From Clostridiales bacterium (lineage in GTDB: Bacteria > Bacillota > Clostridia > Peptostreptococcales > Acidaminobacteraceae), in NCBI GenBank assembly GCA_016933835.1, contig JAFGAC010000019.1, positions 1 through 64,000 of the forward strand: a stretch of DNA of 64,000 bases, read 5' to 3'. Positions 17,205-26,672 of this stretch are shown here, piece by piece. The notes below the pieces were generated by a model. It searched no databases and was not told the origin of the DNA. It worked only from the letters and a program-made list of their open reading frames with translations. Numbering within the stretch: the stretch's first letter is position 1; each line of letters opens with the position of its first letter. The translations under genes were made by a program, and so were the position numbers.

Positions 17205-18764
17205 CTAGCGATTCACTTTTATCATTATTTTTTTTACTAACCTTACTGCTTGCGCATTCGACGGCATTACTATTACACCCAAATCTTCAAGTGTCTTTTG
17301 TGACTCTTCAAGACTTTGTGGATCTTTATCAGTTCCACAGATAGAACCTATAAATATTACATGTTGATTTCTATCTTCGGCTTTTTGCTGAGTATATTTT
17401 ATTGATTCAACCATCGCACCTACTGGGTCTTCATTGGATCCATACCCTAATACAAAATCCATTAAAATTACAGCGACACTTCTATCTTCCGCCTCTATTG
17501 TCAATCTATCTGCACGAGTTGACGGATCAATCATCGGATGTGGCCTTCCCTGGGTGAATTCATCATCCCCCAAATCAACACATGTGTGCCCAATGCTTTT
17601 CGAGCTGTCAACCAAACGACAATCCGGATTCAGTGGTATATTCGAGTAGATGCACTCAAGTGAATCTCCAAGTAATTTCATTGCTTCATCCGTCAATGTT
17701 CCTCCTGTAAATAGACCTCTCAGATATTTTTGATCTTCACTTAATTTAGATACAGCCAAATCAACAATCTTATCGATTTTAGAATCAGCTAATGTAAACC
17801 TGTCAAAATCCACCGGCATATCCCCATTTGAAAGTGCAACCGCTTTATGAGCAGCATCTTCAAGTGTGATGCTCGGGTAGACACCGTAACTCTTAATCAT
17901 TTCATAATCTCCACCTATAAAATCTACTACAACAGGTTTAGGAGATTGAGAAGCTAAATTAAGAATCTTCTTGCTTATTTCCAATGCAGGGGGCTTTGAT
18001 ATAAGTACAATTACCTTAGTTTTTGGATCGTCAATCAATGCCTGTAGTCCTTGAATCATGGTAATTCCACCAATTTCATCTTTTAAATCACGTCCACCAG
18101 TTCCAATGACTTGAGACACACCTTTTCCTAATTTATCGATGATAACAGATACTTCTTGAGTGCCCGTACCAGATGCTCCTACAATTCCAATATTTCCCTC
18201 TGAAATCACATTTGCAAAAGCAAGCGGAACATGATTTATTATAGCTGTGCCACAATCAGGGCCCATCATCAACAATCCTTTTTCCTTTGCCAGTGTTTTT
18301 AATTCTTTTTCTTCCTGAATGGATACATTATCACTAAAAAGCATCACGTGAAGATTTTTTTCCAACGCTTTTCTAGCTTCGTCAGCTGCATATTGACCCG
18401 GTACTGAAATGACTGCAATATTGGAATCTCTTTGATACTTGACAGCAGTCTCAATAGTCTTTGGTCTGTAATCCATTCCACTTTCTTCATTCTTTTTATT
18501 CAATAATTCATCTAATTTTAAAATTACATCTTCCCAGATAGCATCATCGGACAACATTACTGAAACAAAAAAATCATTTGCTGCCATATTGGCAATTTCA
18601 TCAGATGATATTTCAAGAGCCAAAGCCAACTCTTTATTGAGTTCCGTACCCATTCCAACTATAGCTTCTTTCACGCCTTCAACTTTTCCAACATCTTTAG
18701 AGATCAACATCAGTGTTACTGAATCATAATATGTGTTCTTCCTAATTTGATACTTTACACCCAT
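17205..18764 (-). CDS. fdrA: FdrA/AllF-like protein, carbamoyltransferase complex subunit
   Basis: Related to the succinyl-CoA-synthetase alpha/beta fold and to E. coli FdrA. The 519-residue product has a Rossmann-like part with GPDCGTAIINHVPLAFAN (about 170) and GIVGASGTGTQEVSVII (about 198), the GTGGRDLKDEIGG segment (about 220), and a second part with RGLFTGGTLTDEA (about 345) and DFVLGYGSNEDP (about 445). The ATG at 18764 follows AAGGAG by 8 bases. It is about 30 residues shorter than E. coli FdrA, as I recall that protein, which fits loss of the tail to the neighbouring 58-residue protein. Likely role: phosphorolysis of a ureido acid to carbamoyl phosphate. Confidence 0.88.
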   Translation of the reverse strand: MGVKYQIRKNTYYDSVTLMLISKDVGKVEGVKEAIVGMGTELNKELALALEISSDEIANMAANDFFVSVMLSDDAIWEDVILKLDELLNKKNEESGMDYRPKTIETAVKYQRDSNIAVISVPGQYAADEARKALEKNLHVMLFSDNVSIQEEKELKTLAKEKGLLMMGPDCGTAIINHVPLAFANVISEGNIGIVGASGTGTQEVSVIIDKLGKGVSQVIGTGGRDLKDEIGGITMIQGLQALIDDPKTKVIVLISKPPALEISKKILNLASQSPKPVVVDFIGGDYEMIKSYGVYPSITLEDAAHKAVALSNGDMPVDFDRFTLADSKIDKIVDLAVSKLSEDQKYLRGLFTGGTLTDEAMKLLGDSLECIYSNIPLNPDCRLVDSSKSIGHTCVDLGDDEFTQGRPHPMIDPSTRADRLTIEAEDRSVAVILMDFVLGYGSNEDPVGAMVESIKYTQQKAEDRNQHVIFIGSICGTDKDPQSLEESQKTLEDLGVIVMPSNAQAVRLVKKIMIKVNR

Positions 18765-18776
18765 GTGCAGCACTCC

Positions 18777-19703
18777 TTAATTAAATTTAAACATCATCGC
18801 AACAACCATTCCTGTCAAAATATCTGTTCCAGATGTTTGCCCAATCTTCAATAATTGTTCAACTTTGGATTCAAATTCATTGCCCTTGCATATTTCTAAA
18901 ATAGCTATTGCTACATCTTCTACCGCAAAATTAAAATTACCCCTTGAAGCTTCTTCAAGTGCGATGTAACTGATATCAGTTGTTCTCGCAATTACTTTTT
19001 TCATAGCCATTTCAGCCATCGCAGCAAACTCTTCATTGCTTTCATTAAAATAAATATTCGAATACCTTATCCCCGCCATCAGCCCGACAAGAAAATCATC
19101 TGATGCAGGTGTCAATCCAGGACCAAATCCAACTGTTTTAATGACACCGGATATAAAATCATCATTATTATTTAACGTTAAAGACTTTATCAATTCGGTG
19201 ATTCTTGGAATAATGAATTTCATGTTTTTATTGCTAAAATCTTTTTTTTGAAATTCATACATTTTGATCCACTGAAACTCGTCCTTCAAATAAAATACAA
19301 TAGGACTAATTCCACTTTCATCTCCTTTTTCAAAAATCCAACTCATTGTCGATTTTAATTTTTCTTCAATATGAATCAATGTATCTCTTTTTTTTATTTT
19401 TTTTATACCTGTCATCCAAATTTGTGTTGGCTCATATTCAATTTTAAAGTGATTGCATTTAAAAGAAATAATATTTCCATTTTTTTCAAAGATTGTTTCC
19501 TTAATTAATCCTAGGTCAATGAACGAAACCTCTTCAGATAAGATCGCAGTCCTAGGTCCAATTAATACTCCTTTTGTTCCAATTGTAAATAATTGTCCGC
19601 CTATATTGAGATTCATCGCTTTATTGAATACTGAATGAATTCTGCCAGTTATATCCCTGGAAAACAATTCATTGAAATCATCACTTGCAATCAGAATTTT
19701 CAT
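18777..19703 (-). CDS. AllH/YlbF-like DUF2877 protein
   Basis: The 308-residue protein belongs to DUF2877, the family of E. coli AllH (YlbF). The conserved FGPGLTPASDDFLVGLMAG run (about 203-221) and the DITGRIHSVFNKA start are visible. It precedes fdrA-like and allG-like genes on the same strand with a 12-base gap, giving the order allH, fdrA, small protein, allG. In E. coli the three subunits work together as oxamic transcarbamylase; the same complex is inferred here with an unproven substrate. Confidence 0.82.
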   Translation of the reverse strand: MKILIASDDFNELFSRDITGRIHSVFNKAMNLNIGGQLFTIGTKGVLIGPRTAILSEEVSFIDLGLIKETIFEKNGNIISFKCNHFKIEYEPTQIWMTGIKKIKKRDTLIHIEEKLKSTMSWIFEKGDESGISPIVFYLKDEFQWIKMYEFQKKDFSNKNMKFIIPRITELIKSLTLNNNDDFISGVIKTVGFGPGLTPASDDFLVGLMAGIRYSNIYFNESNEEFAAMAEMAMKKVIARTTDISYIALEEASRGNFNFAVEDVAIAILEICKGNEFESKVEQLLKIGQTSGTDILTGMVVAMMFKFN

Positions 19704-19713
19704 ATACTATCCT

Positions 19714-21345
19714 TTAATTCAATATTTCATATATTTTTATTGCAATCTGCATATTTAAATAATCATTTGAATCGTCAAAATCCATTTTTGTAATTTCTTT
19801 AATTCGATTCATTCTATAAACAATTGTATTATAATGCGTGTACATTGCATCAGAGACTTTTTTTATATTCCCTCTAAATTCAAAGAATTTTTTTAACGTA
19901 TCCACGAGTTCATGTCCTTTTTCAATATCATATTCAACTAATGGCTTTAATATCTCACTGTAGAATTGATGCAATTCAGGCTTCAATTCATTGTAAGAAA
20001 GAATTCTAAATATGCCTAAATCATCAAAATGTAGTGAACATATACCATCCATTGATGTCAGATAGTCAAGTACTCTTAAAGCTTCGTGATAACTGTTTCT
20101 TACATTCATGATATCTTCATATTGTCTTCCAATTCCAATGGTAACAGTATTTTTATCTTGCACAAAATCAATATTATTTAATATTTCTTTCGCTATTTTT
20201 CCGTTCATTTCATAGATGAGATTTACATTCTTCAATGAGCTGCCAACCAACATGATAATTTGATGTCCACTATTGGCATAAATTATTTTATCTTCTCTTC
20301 TCACAATAATCTGGTCAATTATTTGTGTTAGCTTCTCGATGAAATATTTACCATTTCCTGTATCTTCGTTCTTCGCATTAACAATCATTACTGTATATGC
20401 ATCATTTGGTTTATAATCATAAAAAATCTTACTGTCAATCGCTTTTTGGACTAATTTATCATCTTTTGAAAAAAGATTATCAAAAAATTCCGAGCGATTT
20501 TTATTTTCTATTTGAAATATCGACAGCTTCTTCAATAAATCCAATGTGATAATTGAAGTAGAAGATGTTATTACTGTAATTTCCATTGCAGTCAGGCTTC
20601 GATTTAATTCCCATATGTTTATATAACCATATATTGTTTCATCTACTTTTATGGGAATAATGACCCTTTCAACTTCTTTGTCGCCGAATTTGTCTTTTAA
20701 TTTTATATTTGATTGTGATAAAAAATCGATACTGTGATAATCTTCTGAGAAAATATGACCGATTTCACCACTTATATCTTCTTTTGATGATGTAACATGT
20801 GTCTTGAAAATATTTTCGCAGATGATAACGGGATTTCCAATGCTTCTGAAAATAGCATCTGAAATTTCCTGTAAACTGCCTCCTTTTAAAATTATATCAA
20901 TCAAACGATTATGAAAGTCATATATTTCTGTCAAAGTATTGGCCTGTCTATTTATTATTTCAGTTAAAGCAGGCATTATAATATCACTAAAAGATACATC
21001 ATAGGGAATCTCTATAATCGGAAAATTAAATTCATCAGAAGCTTTTATTATTGCATCTGGGATTTCCTTGATATAGCGTTTCATTTTAATCCCTATCCCA
21101 GAAATTTTTTTTTCGTTCAACTTCGAAATTAATCCTTCAAGTTGGTCAATATCATCTTTTATTGAATAAGCAGTGGTGAGTAAAAATTCTCCAGGCAAAA
21201 CCCAATCTAAAATATCAGGCACTTCCATGACATTCATTTTAGCAATACGTCTGTCAAGTCCACCTCGTCCGGATAAAACTTTCGCATCTTTCATAATATC
21301 AAGATTTAATAATTCCTCTACTGAAAGTCCAAAAGAATTAATCAT
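19714..21345 (-). CDS. PucR-family transcriptional regulator
   Basis: Likely senses the substrate or an intermediate of this cluster. The 543-residue protein has an N-terminal PucR domain (about 1-125; start MINSFGLSVEELL), a central GAF/GGDEF-like region (about 270-400) and a C-terminal CdaR/PucR-type helix-turn-helix with FFEFRGNIKKVSDAMYTHYN (about 490). B. subtilis PucR controls purine catabolism, including allantoin genes. The frame could start ten codons earlier, but only the ATG at 21345 has a nearby GGTGAG. It lies inside the operon, after the permease. Confidence 0.88.
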   Translation of the reverse strand: MINSFGLSVEELLNLDIMKDAKVLSGRGGLDRRIAKMNVMEVPDILDWVLPGEFLLTTAYSIKDDIDQLEGLISKLNEKKISGIGIKMKRYIKEIPDAIIKASDEFNFPIIEIPYDVSFSDIIMPALTEIINRQANTLTEIYDFHNRLIDIILKGGSLQEISDAIFRSIGNPVIICENIFKTHVTSSKEDISGEIGHIFSEDYHSIDFLSQSNIKLKDKFGDKEVERVIIPIKVDETIYGYINIWELNRSLTAMEITVITSSTSIITLDLLKKLSIFQIENKNRSEFFDNLFSKDDKLVQKAIDSKIFYDYKPNDAYTVMIVNAKNEDTGNGKYFIEKLTQIIDQIIVRREDKIIYANSGHQIIMLVGSSLKNVNLIYEMNGKIAKEILNNIDFVQDKNTVTIGIGRQYEDIMNVRNSYHEALRVLDYLTSMDGICSLHFDDLGIFRILSYNELKPELHQFYSEILKPLVEYDIEKGHELVDTLKKFFEFRGNIKKVSDAMYTHYNTIVYRMNRIKEITKMDFDDSNDYLNMQIAIKIYEILN

Positions 21346-21399
21346 ACACTCACCACTTTCATTCAATAAAAACATTTATCTAACAAGGGTTTGTTATTT

Positions 21400-22620
21400 T
21401 TATTCAGGTAATACTTTGTTCAAAATAATTCCTATAATTGCTGCTAAAGCCATTCCTTCAAGTGAAAAACTTATAGTTCCAATAGTAATAGGCATTACTG
21501 CTCCGCCTAGACCAAGTACTAAAATTACAGCTGCAATAATCAAGTTTCTAGAAACAGTAAAATTCACTTGTCTCTCAACTAAGGTTCTTGCACCAATTGC
21601 TGCAATCATACCAAATAGAATGATTGAAATACCGCCGACTACAGATTGAGGAATTGTTCCAATGAATGCGCTCAACTTAGGAACAAGTCCTAATATAATT
21701 GCAAACACTGCTGCAATTCTCATGATTACTGGATCAAAAACTCTTGTCAATGCCAACACACCCGTATTCTCTGAATATGTTGTATTAGCAGGTCCACCAA
21801 CCATTGCTGATAAGGCTGTCGCAACACCATCGCCTATCAGTGTTCTGTGTAAGCCAGGGTCTTTCATGAAATCTTTTTCAACAGTTGCGCCAATTGCCAA
21901 AACATCACCAATATGCTCAACCATTGTCGCCAAGGCAATAGGTGCTACAATCATAACACTTGAAAAATCAAATTTTGCAATTGTAAAATGAGGCAATCCT
22001 ATCCATGCCGCTTGCTGCACTGAAGTAAAATCAACATTTCCTGTAATAACCGCCACAAGATATCCACCAATCAAACCAATGATAACTGGAATGATTTTAA
22101 AGAAACCTTTGGCAAAAACACTCACAACTGTAACAATTAGAAATGCTACAATTGCCAAGCCCCAGTTGGTGCTCGCCATACTGACAGCGACTGGTGCCAA
22201 TTTAAGTCCGATAACAATAATAATAGGACCCGTTACAACTGGAGGAAAATACTTGATTACTCTTTCAATACCAAATAAGTAAATCAGTCCTGCTAAAATA
22301 AGATAAATTAAACCTGCAACAACAAGACCGCCTTGTGCATGTGCTAAATCTTTCATACTTGCCACTGTTAAAATCGGTGTGATAAATGCAAATGATGAAC
22401 CTAAAAATACAGGAACCTTTTTCTTCGTAATAAAGTGAAACAGTAAAGTACCAACACCTGCCATTAAAAGTGATACTGAAACATCAAGTCCAGTTATCAA
22501 TGGCACTAATACTGTCGCTCCAAACATTGTAAACGTGTGTTGAACTCCTAGAACAATTTTCTTGCCGTTTGAAATCGTACTCGCATCTCTTAAAGCATCC
22601 ATTTTGTTTTCTGCGCTCAT
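21400..22620 (-). CDS. Nucleobase:cation symporter (uracil/xanthine permease family)
   Basis: NCS2-type transporter of 406 residues with about 14 hydrophobic segments. Signatures: VLGVQHTFTMFGATVLVP near the start, TMVEHIGDVLAIG (about 225) with the conserved glutamate, and GPANTTYSENTGVLALT (about 270). The NTTYxENxGV form is typical of the uracil branch (UraA/PyrP), whereas purine transporters usually have other residues here. This is the best clue to a pyrimidine-like substrate for the cluster. The ATG at 22620 follows GAGGAGGGG by 4 bases; a longer frame from 22662 lacks a site. Confidence 0.9.
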   Translation of the reverse strand: MSAENKMDALRDASTISNGKKIVLGVQHTFTMFGATVLVPLITGLDVSVSLLMAGVGTLLFHFITKKKVPVFLGSSFAFITPILTVASMKDLAHAQGGLVVAGLIYLILAGLIYLFGIERVIKYFPPVVTGPIIIVIGLKLAPVAVSMASTNWGLAIVAFLIVTVVSVFAKGFFKIIPVIIGLIGGYLVAVITGNVDFTSVQQAAWIGLPHFTIAKFDFSSVMIVAPIALATMVEHIGDVLAIGATVEKDFMKDPGLHRTLIGDGVATALSAMVGGPANTTYSENTGVLALTRVFDPVIMRIAAVFAIILGLVPKLSAFIGTIPQSVVGGISIILFGMIAAIGARTLVERQVNFTVSRNLIIAAVILVLGLGGAVMPITIGTISFSLEGMALAAIIGIILNKVLPE

Positions 22621-22674
22621 TACGCCCCTCCTCAAATTATTCCCCTTGTTAAATATACTCATTCTAAAATATTA

Positions 22675-25035
22675 CTATTTGATATGGAATTCATAATCGC
22701 TGTCCACACCAAAGTATGTCCGTCCTGTTTCTTTGTTCTCTTTCAACGCTTTTTTAACTCTTTCTGGTGTCAATGGCATAGTCGCAATTCTGACACCTGT
22801 CATACTGTATATTGCATTTGCTATTGCAGGAGCTGTTGGAATCATCGCTGGTTCAGCAACACCTCTTGCCCCATACGGACCTGTTTTTTCAGGATTTTCA
22901 ACTGGTATGATAATCATTTCAGGCATATCGTCCGCAGTAGGAATCTTGTAATCTACAAAAGAATTATTTACAGGCTTTCCGTCTTTCAACATCAATTCTT
23001 CAAATAATGCAGTTCCCAAACTTTGCACAATTGCGCCTTCCAACTGTCCTTCAAGCAATATTGGATTGACCACTTGTCCAACATCAAAACTTGAAGATAC
23101 TCTCAATACTTTTATTTCTCCTGTATCAGTATCAAGTTCAATATCAACGCCTTGCGCACCATATGTCCAAAATGCAACAGGATTTACACCAAGGCCTGTC
23201 TCCAAATCGAAATTCATTGTATTTGGTGGAATAAAAGAGCCTCTTCCTATTATCGGTCCATGTACGCCAGATCCATCAGGCATCGTTAATCCTAATGCAA
23301 GATCTCCAATTGCAACTTTCTTTTCCGGATAAAATTTTGCTTTGACATAACCGTCTTCAAGCATCAAATCATCTTTATGAAATCCAAGTTTTATACTGGC
23401 CAAATCCAACAATTGGCCTTTTGCATCTTCACATGCTTTTACTACTGCGTTGCCTGCACAATAGGTGATACGGCTTGCGACCGTTTGCCATTCATATGGT
23501 GTATGGTCTGTATCACCTGTTTTAATAGTAAATTTATCTGGATTAATAGACAATGTTTCTGCAGCCATTTGGATCAATACCGTATCGGAACCCTGTCCGA
23601 TATCCTGTGCACTCGACATCAAATATACAGTACCATCTTCATTCAATCTTACTATAGCAGATGACGCTACATTTGTCGGCATTGATGGTGCTTTCATTCC
23701 TCCAGCAAAGCCTTTTCCTCTTAGTTTATATTTTCCAGATGGTGTTTCAACTTTATTGAAATCTATCGCATCAGCTGCATTATCAATACATTCTAAAAAT
23801 CCACAATTAGTTATATATGAATCAGTAGCTGTTCTTCCACCTTCTTTTTGAGCATTTATTCTCCTAAATTCAACAGGATCTATTCCCAATTTATCTGCAA
23901 TAATATCCATGTTTTGTTCTATTCCATAGTGTATTTCAGACATCCCAAATCCTCTATATGGTCCACCAACAGGATGGTTAGTATAGACACAATAAGAATC
24001 CGCCCAAATATGCTCTACATCATAAGGTCCAACTGCTGCAAAACCAGCCGCTTTAGAAATGTTGACACCATATTCATTGAATGCGCCACCATCCCAAACA
24101 TATTGATTCTTTATAGCAATTATTTTACCATTTTTATTGACACCTGTTTTGAATTTAGAATGCAGCCCTTGTCTTACAAAGGCATTTACAAATTCGTCTT
24201 CTCTGCTGAAAGTAAGTTTTATCGGATGTCCTCTCAGTTCCATAGCCAGCGGGATAATGACACCTTCTAAAGTAGTTCCTGCTTTTGATCCAAATCCACC
24301 ACCTACAGCTGGTGAAAGTACTCTCAACTTATTTAGCGGTATATTGAAAGCAACCGATAGTGCCTGTCTAACTGCATAAGGCGATTGACAACTTGCCCAA
24401 ACTGTCAATGAGCCATCACGATCCATTTGTGCGATTGCTGAATGATTTTCTATAGGAACATGCTGAACATGTGGAACATAAAAATTATATTCATATACAA
24501 AGTCAGCCTCTTCAAATCCTTTTTCGATATTTCCTTTTCTCAATTTATAATGATTACTGATATTTGTTCCTGGAACAGGATGAAAAATTGAAGCATGATA
24601 ATATTCTTCCAATTGAGGATGAATCAAGGGTGCATCAGCTTTAAGCGCATCCAAGGCATTTGTCACTGCAGGTATCACTTCATATTCAACTTCAATAAGC
24701 TTGACAGCTTCAAAAGCAATTTCCTGGGTAATTGCCGCCACAACTGCAACCGCTTCACCAATATACCGCGCACGGTCAACTGCCATAAAATATTTGTCTT
24801 CAAGATACAAACCTGCTCTTTGCGGCACATCTTTTCCTGTCTTGATCGCTTTTACTCCTTCTAGTTCCAACGCCTTACTGACATCTATATTCTTAATCAA
24901 GGCATGCGCATGCGGACTTCTCTTAACTGCTGCATAAAGCATCTTTGATAATTTTAAATCATCGACATATTTTAAATCACCAGTTACTTTTTTTACACCA
25001 TCAACACGATCGATACTTTTTCCTACATATTTCAC
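22675..25035 (-). CDS. Molybdenum hydroxylase, large molybdopterin-binding subunit (xanthine dehydrogenase family)
   Basis: Hydroxylates an N-heterocycle or aldehyde with water as oxygen donor. The 786-residue protein has the a/b-hammerhead N-terminal domain (about 15-120), GGGFGSKAG (about 250), PYRGFGMSE (about 362), QDIGQGSDTV (about 495) and the active-site glutamate in GARGVAEPAMIP near residue 735. The arginine of RGFG, which contacts substrate in xanthine dehydrogenase, is kept. The glutamate that follows GGK in bovine enzyme is alanine here, so xanthine itself may not be the substrate. FeS and FAD subunits are encoded just upstream. Confidence 0.92.
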   Translation of the reverse strand: MKYVGKSIDRVDGVKKVTGDLKYVDDLKLSKMLYAAVKRSPHAHALIKNIDVSKALELEGVKAIKTGKDVPQRAGLYLEDKYFMAVDRARYIGEAVAVVAAITQEIAFEAVKLIEVEYEVIPAVTNALDALKADAPLIHPQLEEYYHASIFHPVPGTNISNHYKLRKGNIEKGFEEADFVYEYNFYVPHVQHVPIENHSAIAQMDRDGSLTVWASCQSPYAVRQALSVAFNIPLNKLRVLSPAVGGGFGSKAGTTLEGVIIPLAMELRGHPIKLTFSREDEFVNAFVRQGLHSKFKTGVNKNGKIIAIKNQYVWDGGAFNEYGVNISKAAGFAAVGPYDVEHIWADSYCVYTNHPVGGPYRGFGMSEIHYGIEQNMDIIADKLGIDPVEFRRINAQKEGGRTATDSYITNCGFLECIDNAADAIDFNKVETPSGKYKLRGKGFAGGMKAPSMPTNVASSAIVRLNEDGTVYLMSSAQDIGQGSDTVLIQMAAETLSINPDKFTIKTGDTDHTPYEWQTVASRITYCAGNAVVKACEDAKGQLLDLASIKLGFHKDDLMLEDGYVKAKFYPEKKVAIGDLALGLTMPDGSGVHGPIIGRGSFIPPNTMNFDLETGLGVNPVAFWTYGAQGVDIELDTDTGEIKVLRVSSSFDVGQVVNPILLEGQLEGAIVQSLGTALFEELMLKDGKPVNNSFVDYKIPTADDMPEMIIIPVENPEKTGPYGARGVAEPAMIPTAPAIANAIYSMTGVRIATMPLTPERVKKALKENKETGRTYFGVDSDYEFHIK

Positions 25036-25055
25036 AACTACTACCTCCTCCCAAT

Positions 25056-25529
25056 TTATTGATTATTGTTTTTATCCGCAACAACCATAATTGCTTTCAC
25101 TATCTTCTGGTAACCAGTACAACGACAAAGATTTCCACTTATTGCATGCTTCACATCTTCTTCAGTCGGTGTCGGGTTTTCATTCAGCAACGCTTTTGCT
25201 GACATTATCATACCCGGTGTACAATAACCGCATTGCAACGCACCATTTTCTATAAAGGATATTTGCAAATCATCAAGGACATCCCCTCTTGATAATCCTT
25301 CAATCGTTAAAACTTCTTTACCTTCAATATCAACTGCCAACATCATGCATGAATTTATCGGCTGTCCATTGACTAAAACAGTACATGCACCGCATTCACC
25401 CATGCCGCAACCCTCTTTAGCGCCAGTAAAATCAAAATCTTCTCGCAATACTGATAACAAGGTTTTATTAGATTCAACTTCATGGGTTATTTTCTCATTA
25501 TTTAAAATAAAACTTATTTTATGTTTCAT
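25056..25529 (-). CDS. Molybdenum hydroxylase, [2Fe-2S] subunit
   Basis: Passes electrons from the Mo centre to FAD through two [2Fe-2S] clusters. The 157-residue protein has the plant-type ferredoxin motif GCGMGECGACTV with a later cysteine (about 37-60), and the helical C-terminal cluster motif CGYCTPGMI then CRCTGY (about 97-135). The ATG at 25529 follows AAGGAGG by 8 bases; a GTG three codons earlier is less likely. It lies between the FAD and Mo subunit genes. Confidence 0.95.
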   Translation of the reverse strand: MKHKISFILNNEKITHEVESNKTLLSVLREDFDFTGAKEGCGMGECGACTVLVNGQPINSCMMLAVDIEGKEVLTIEGLSRGDVLDDLQISFIENGALQCGYCTPGMIMSAKALLNENPTPTEEDVKHAISGNLCRCTGYQKIVKAIMVVADKNNNQ

Positions 25530-25542
25530 AATTTGCACCTCC

Positions 25543-26376
25543 TTAATTATCTCTTATATGTTCCAATCCTCTTACAACAGAAAGTTCAACCATATCCAAT
25601 CTGTATTCTTTTGATGCTCTTATATCATCAATTGGCGAAACTTCAGTTCTTGCAATTTTCGATGCTTCTTTGATGACTTCATCTGTCAATTCTTTATCTT
25701 TTAAAAATTCCTCTGTTTTATATGCTCTAAGTGGAATAGGTGCCACTGACCCAAATGCTATTTTTATTTCTCCATCTACAGAAGCAACTGATGAACAAAC
25801 TGTAGATAAATCAACTTCTTTTCTCCTAGAAAATTTTCTGAACACACCTTTTACTGATTTATATTTATTTATTCTGACCCCTGTAACAATCTCACCTTTT
25901 TCCAGTGCTATTTTCCTTACCCCTTTAAAAAATTCAGTAATTGGAATTTCTCTGTCACCATTTGGAGAATAAACCAATACTTTTGCATCATAAACAAGTA
26001 GCGGAGTTGCAGAGTCAGCAAGCGGAGAGGCATTACATATATTGCCTGCCATAGTTGCCAAATTTCTTACTTGACCAGATCCCGCATAATGAACAGCGTC
26101 TACAAGAATTCCAAAATCATGGATGACTGCTTTGTGGTGTGCCATTTCATTCATAGTCACACAAGCCCCTACTGTTATTGATTCTTCCTCTTCAATTATT
26201 TCATGAAGACTTTTAATTTCCTTGATGTTAATTAATGCATCGGGTTCCATCAATTCGTTTCTAAGCCTGACGACAACATCTGTTCCACCATTGATGATAT
26301 AAGATTTGTCTAATTTCAACAATAATTCACTTGCCTCTTTAAGTGTGTCAGGTTTGTAGTAATCAAAATTTTTCAT
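25543..26376 (-). CDS. Molybdenum hydroxylase, FAD-binding subunit
   Basis: Takes electrons from the FeS subunit and hands them to NAD+ or another acceptor. The 277-residue protein has the FAD-binding N-terminus with YIINGGTDVVVRLR (about 30), the QVRNLATMAGNICNASPLAD motif (about 102-121; typical of this subunit) and the CO-dehydrogenase-flavoprotein C-terminal domain. It is the first gene of the 14-kb cluster; GGAGGG lies 6 bases before the ATG. Confidence 0.95.
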   Translation of the reverse strand: MKNFDYYKPDTLKEASELLLKLDKSYIINGGTDVVVRLRNELMEPDALINIKEIKSLHEIIEEEESITVGACVTMNEMAHHKAVIHDFGILVDAVHYAGSGQVRNLATMAGNICNASPLADSATPLLVYDAKVLVYSPNGDREIPITEFFKGVRKIALEKGEIVTGVRINKYKSVKGVFRKFSRRKEVDLSTVCSSVASVDGEIKIAFGSVAPIPLRAYKTEEFLKDKELTDEVIKEASKIARTEVSPIDDIRASKEYRLDMVELSVVRGLEHIRDN

Positions 26377-26671
26377 AAGTTCCCTCCATTCGATAAATAA
26401 TTCTTTGTGATTATTGATAGTAAAATATCTATCATTTCCCTATTAAGAAGAATATTTCCGTTTTTCTCCTATGAATATTTCACAAAACTGCTCCTTTAAT
26501 TATTCTACTTAATCTATTAAATTACCTTTATCGTTTTATTCAAAATATTCAGATTAATCCACTTTATGTTTAGCGATTATTCACATACGTTATACCCAAT
26601 ATATTACTCATAACTATTATTTTTTTTATATACATTATAACAAGCATAAAAAAAAGACCTCAAAGGTCTTT
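26377..26671. other. AT-rich intergenic region upstream of the hydroxylase cluster
   Basis: The longest unannotated gap among protein genes (295 bases). It must hold the promoter of the cluster on the minus strand. I could not pick a convincing -35/-10 pair. A degenerate ModE-like half-site CGTTATAC is at 26588-26595. The right end is the terminator of the ECF gene. No RNA gene or frame of note was seen. Confidence 0.5.
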
Positions 26672-26672
26672 T
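26652..26672 (-). terminator. Terminator after the YkoE-like ECF gene
   Basis: Perfect 9-bp stem AAAAGACCT/AGGTCTTTT with a 3-base loop, followed on the minus strand by a T-run. It overlaps the stop codon of the preceding gene. Confidence 0.8.

Noticed and set aside
26469-26483. Tiny frame GTG-AAA-TAT-TCA-TAG after a good AAAGGAG, upstream of the hydroxylase cluster
   Set aside because: Three residues after the start are too few to judge; no hairpin pair that would make an attenuator was seen.
26466-26484. Rex-like half-site TTGTGAA followed by ATATTCATAG
   Set aside because: Only one half matches; the second half is degenerate and shifted.
26588-26615. Possible second ModE box upstream of the hydroxylase cluster
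   Set aside because: Left half CGTTATAC is good, but the right half TCATAACT is poor and the spacing is 28 rather than 24.
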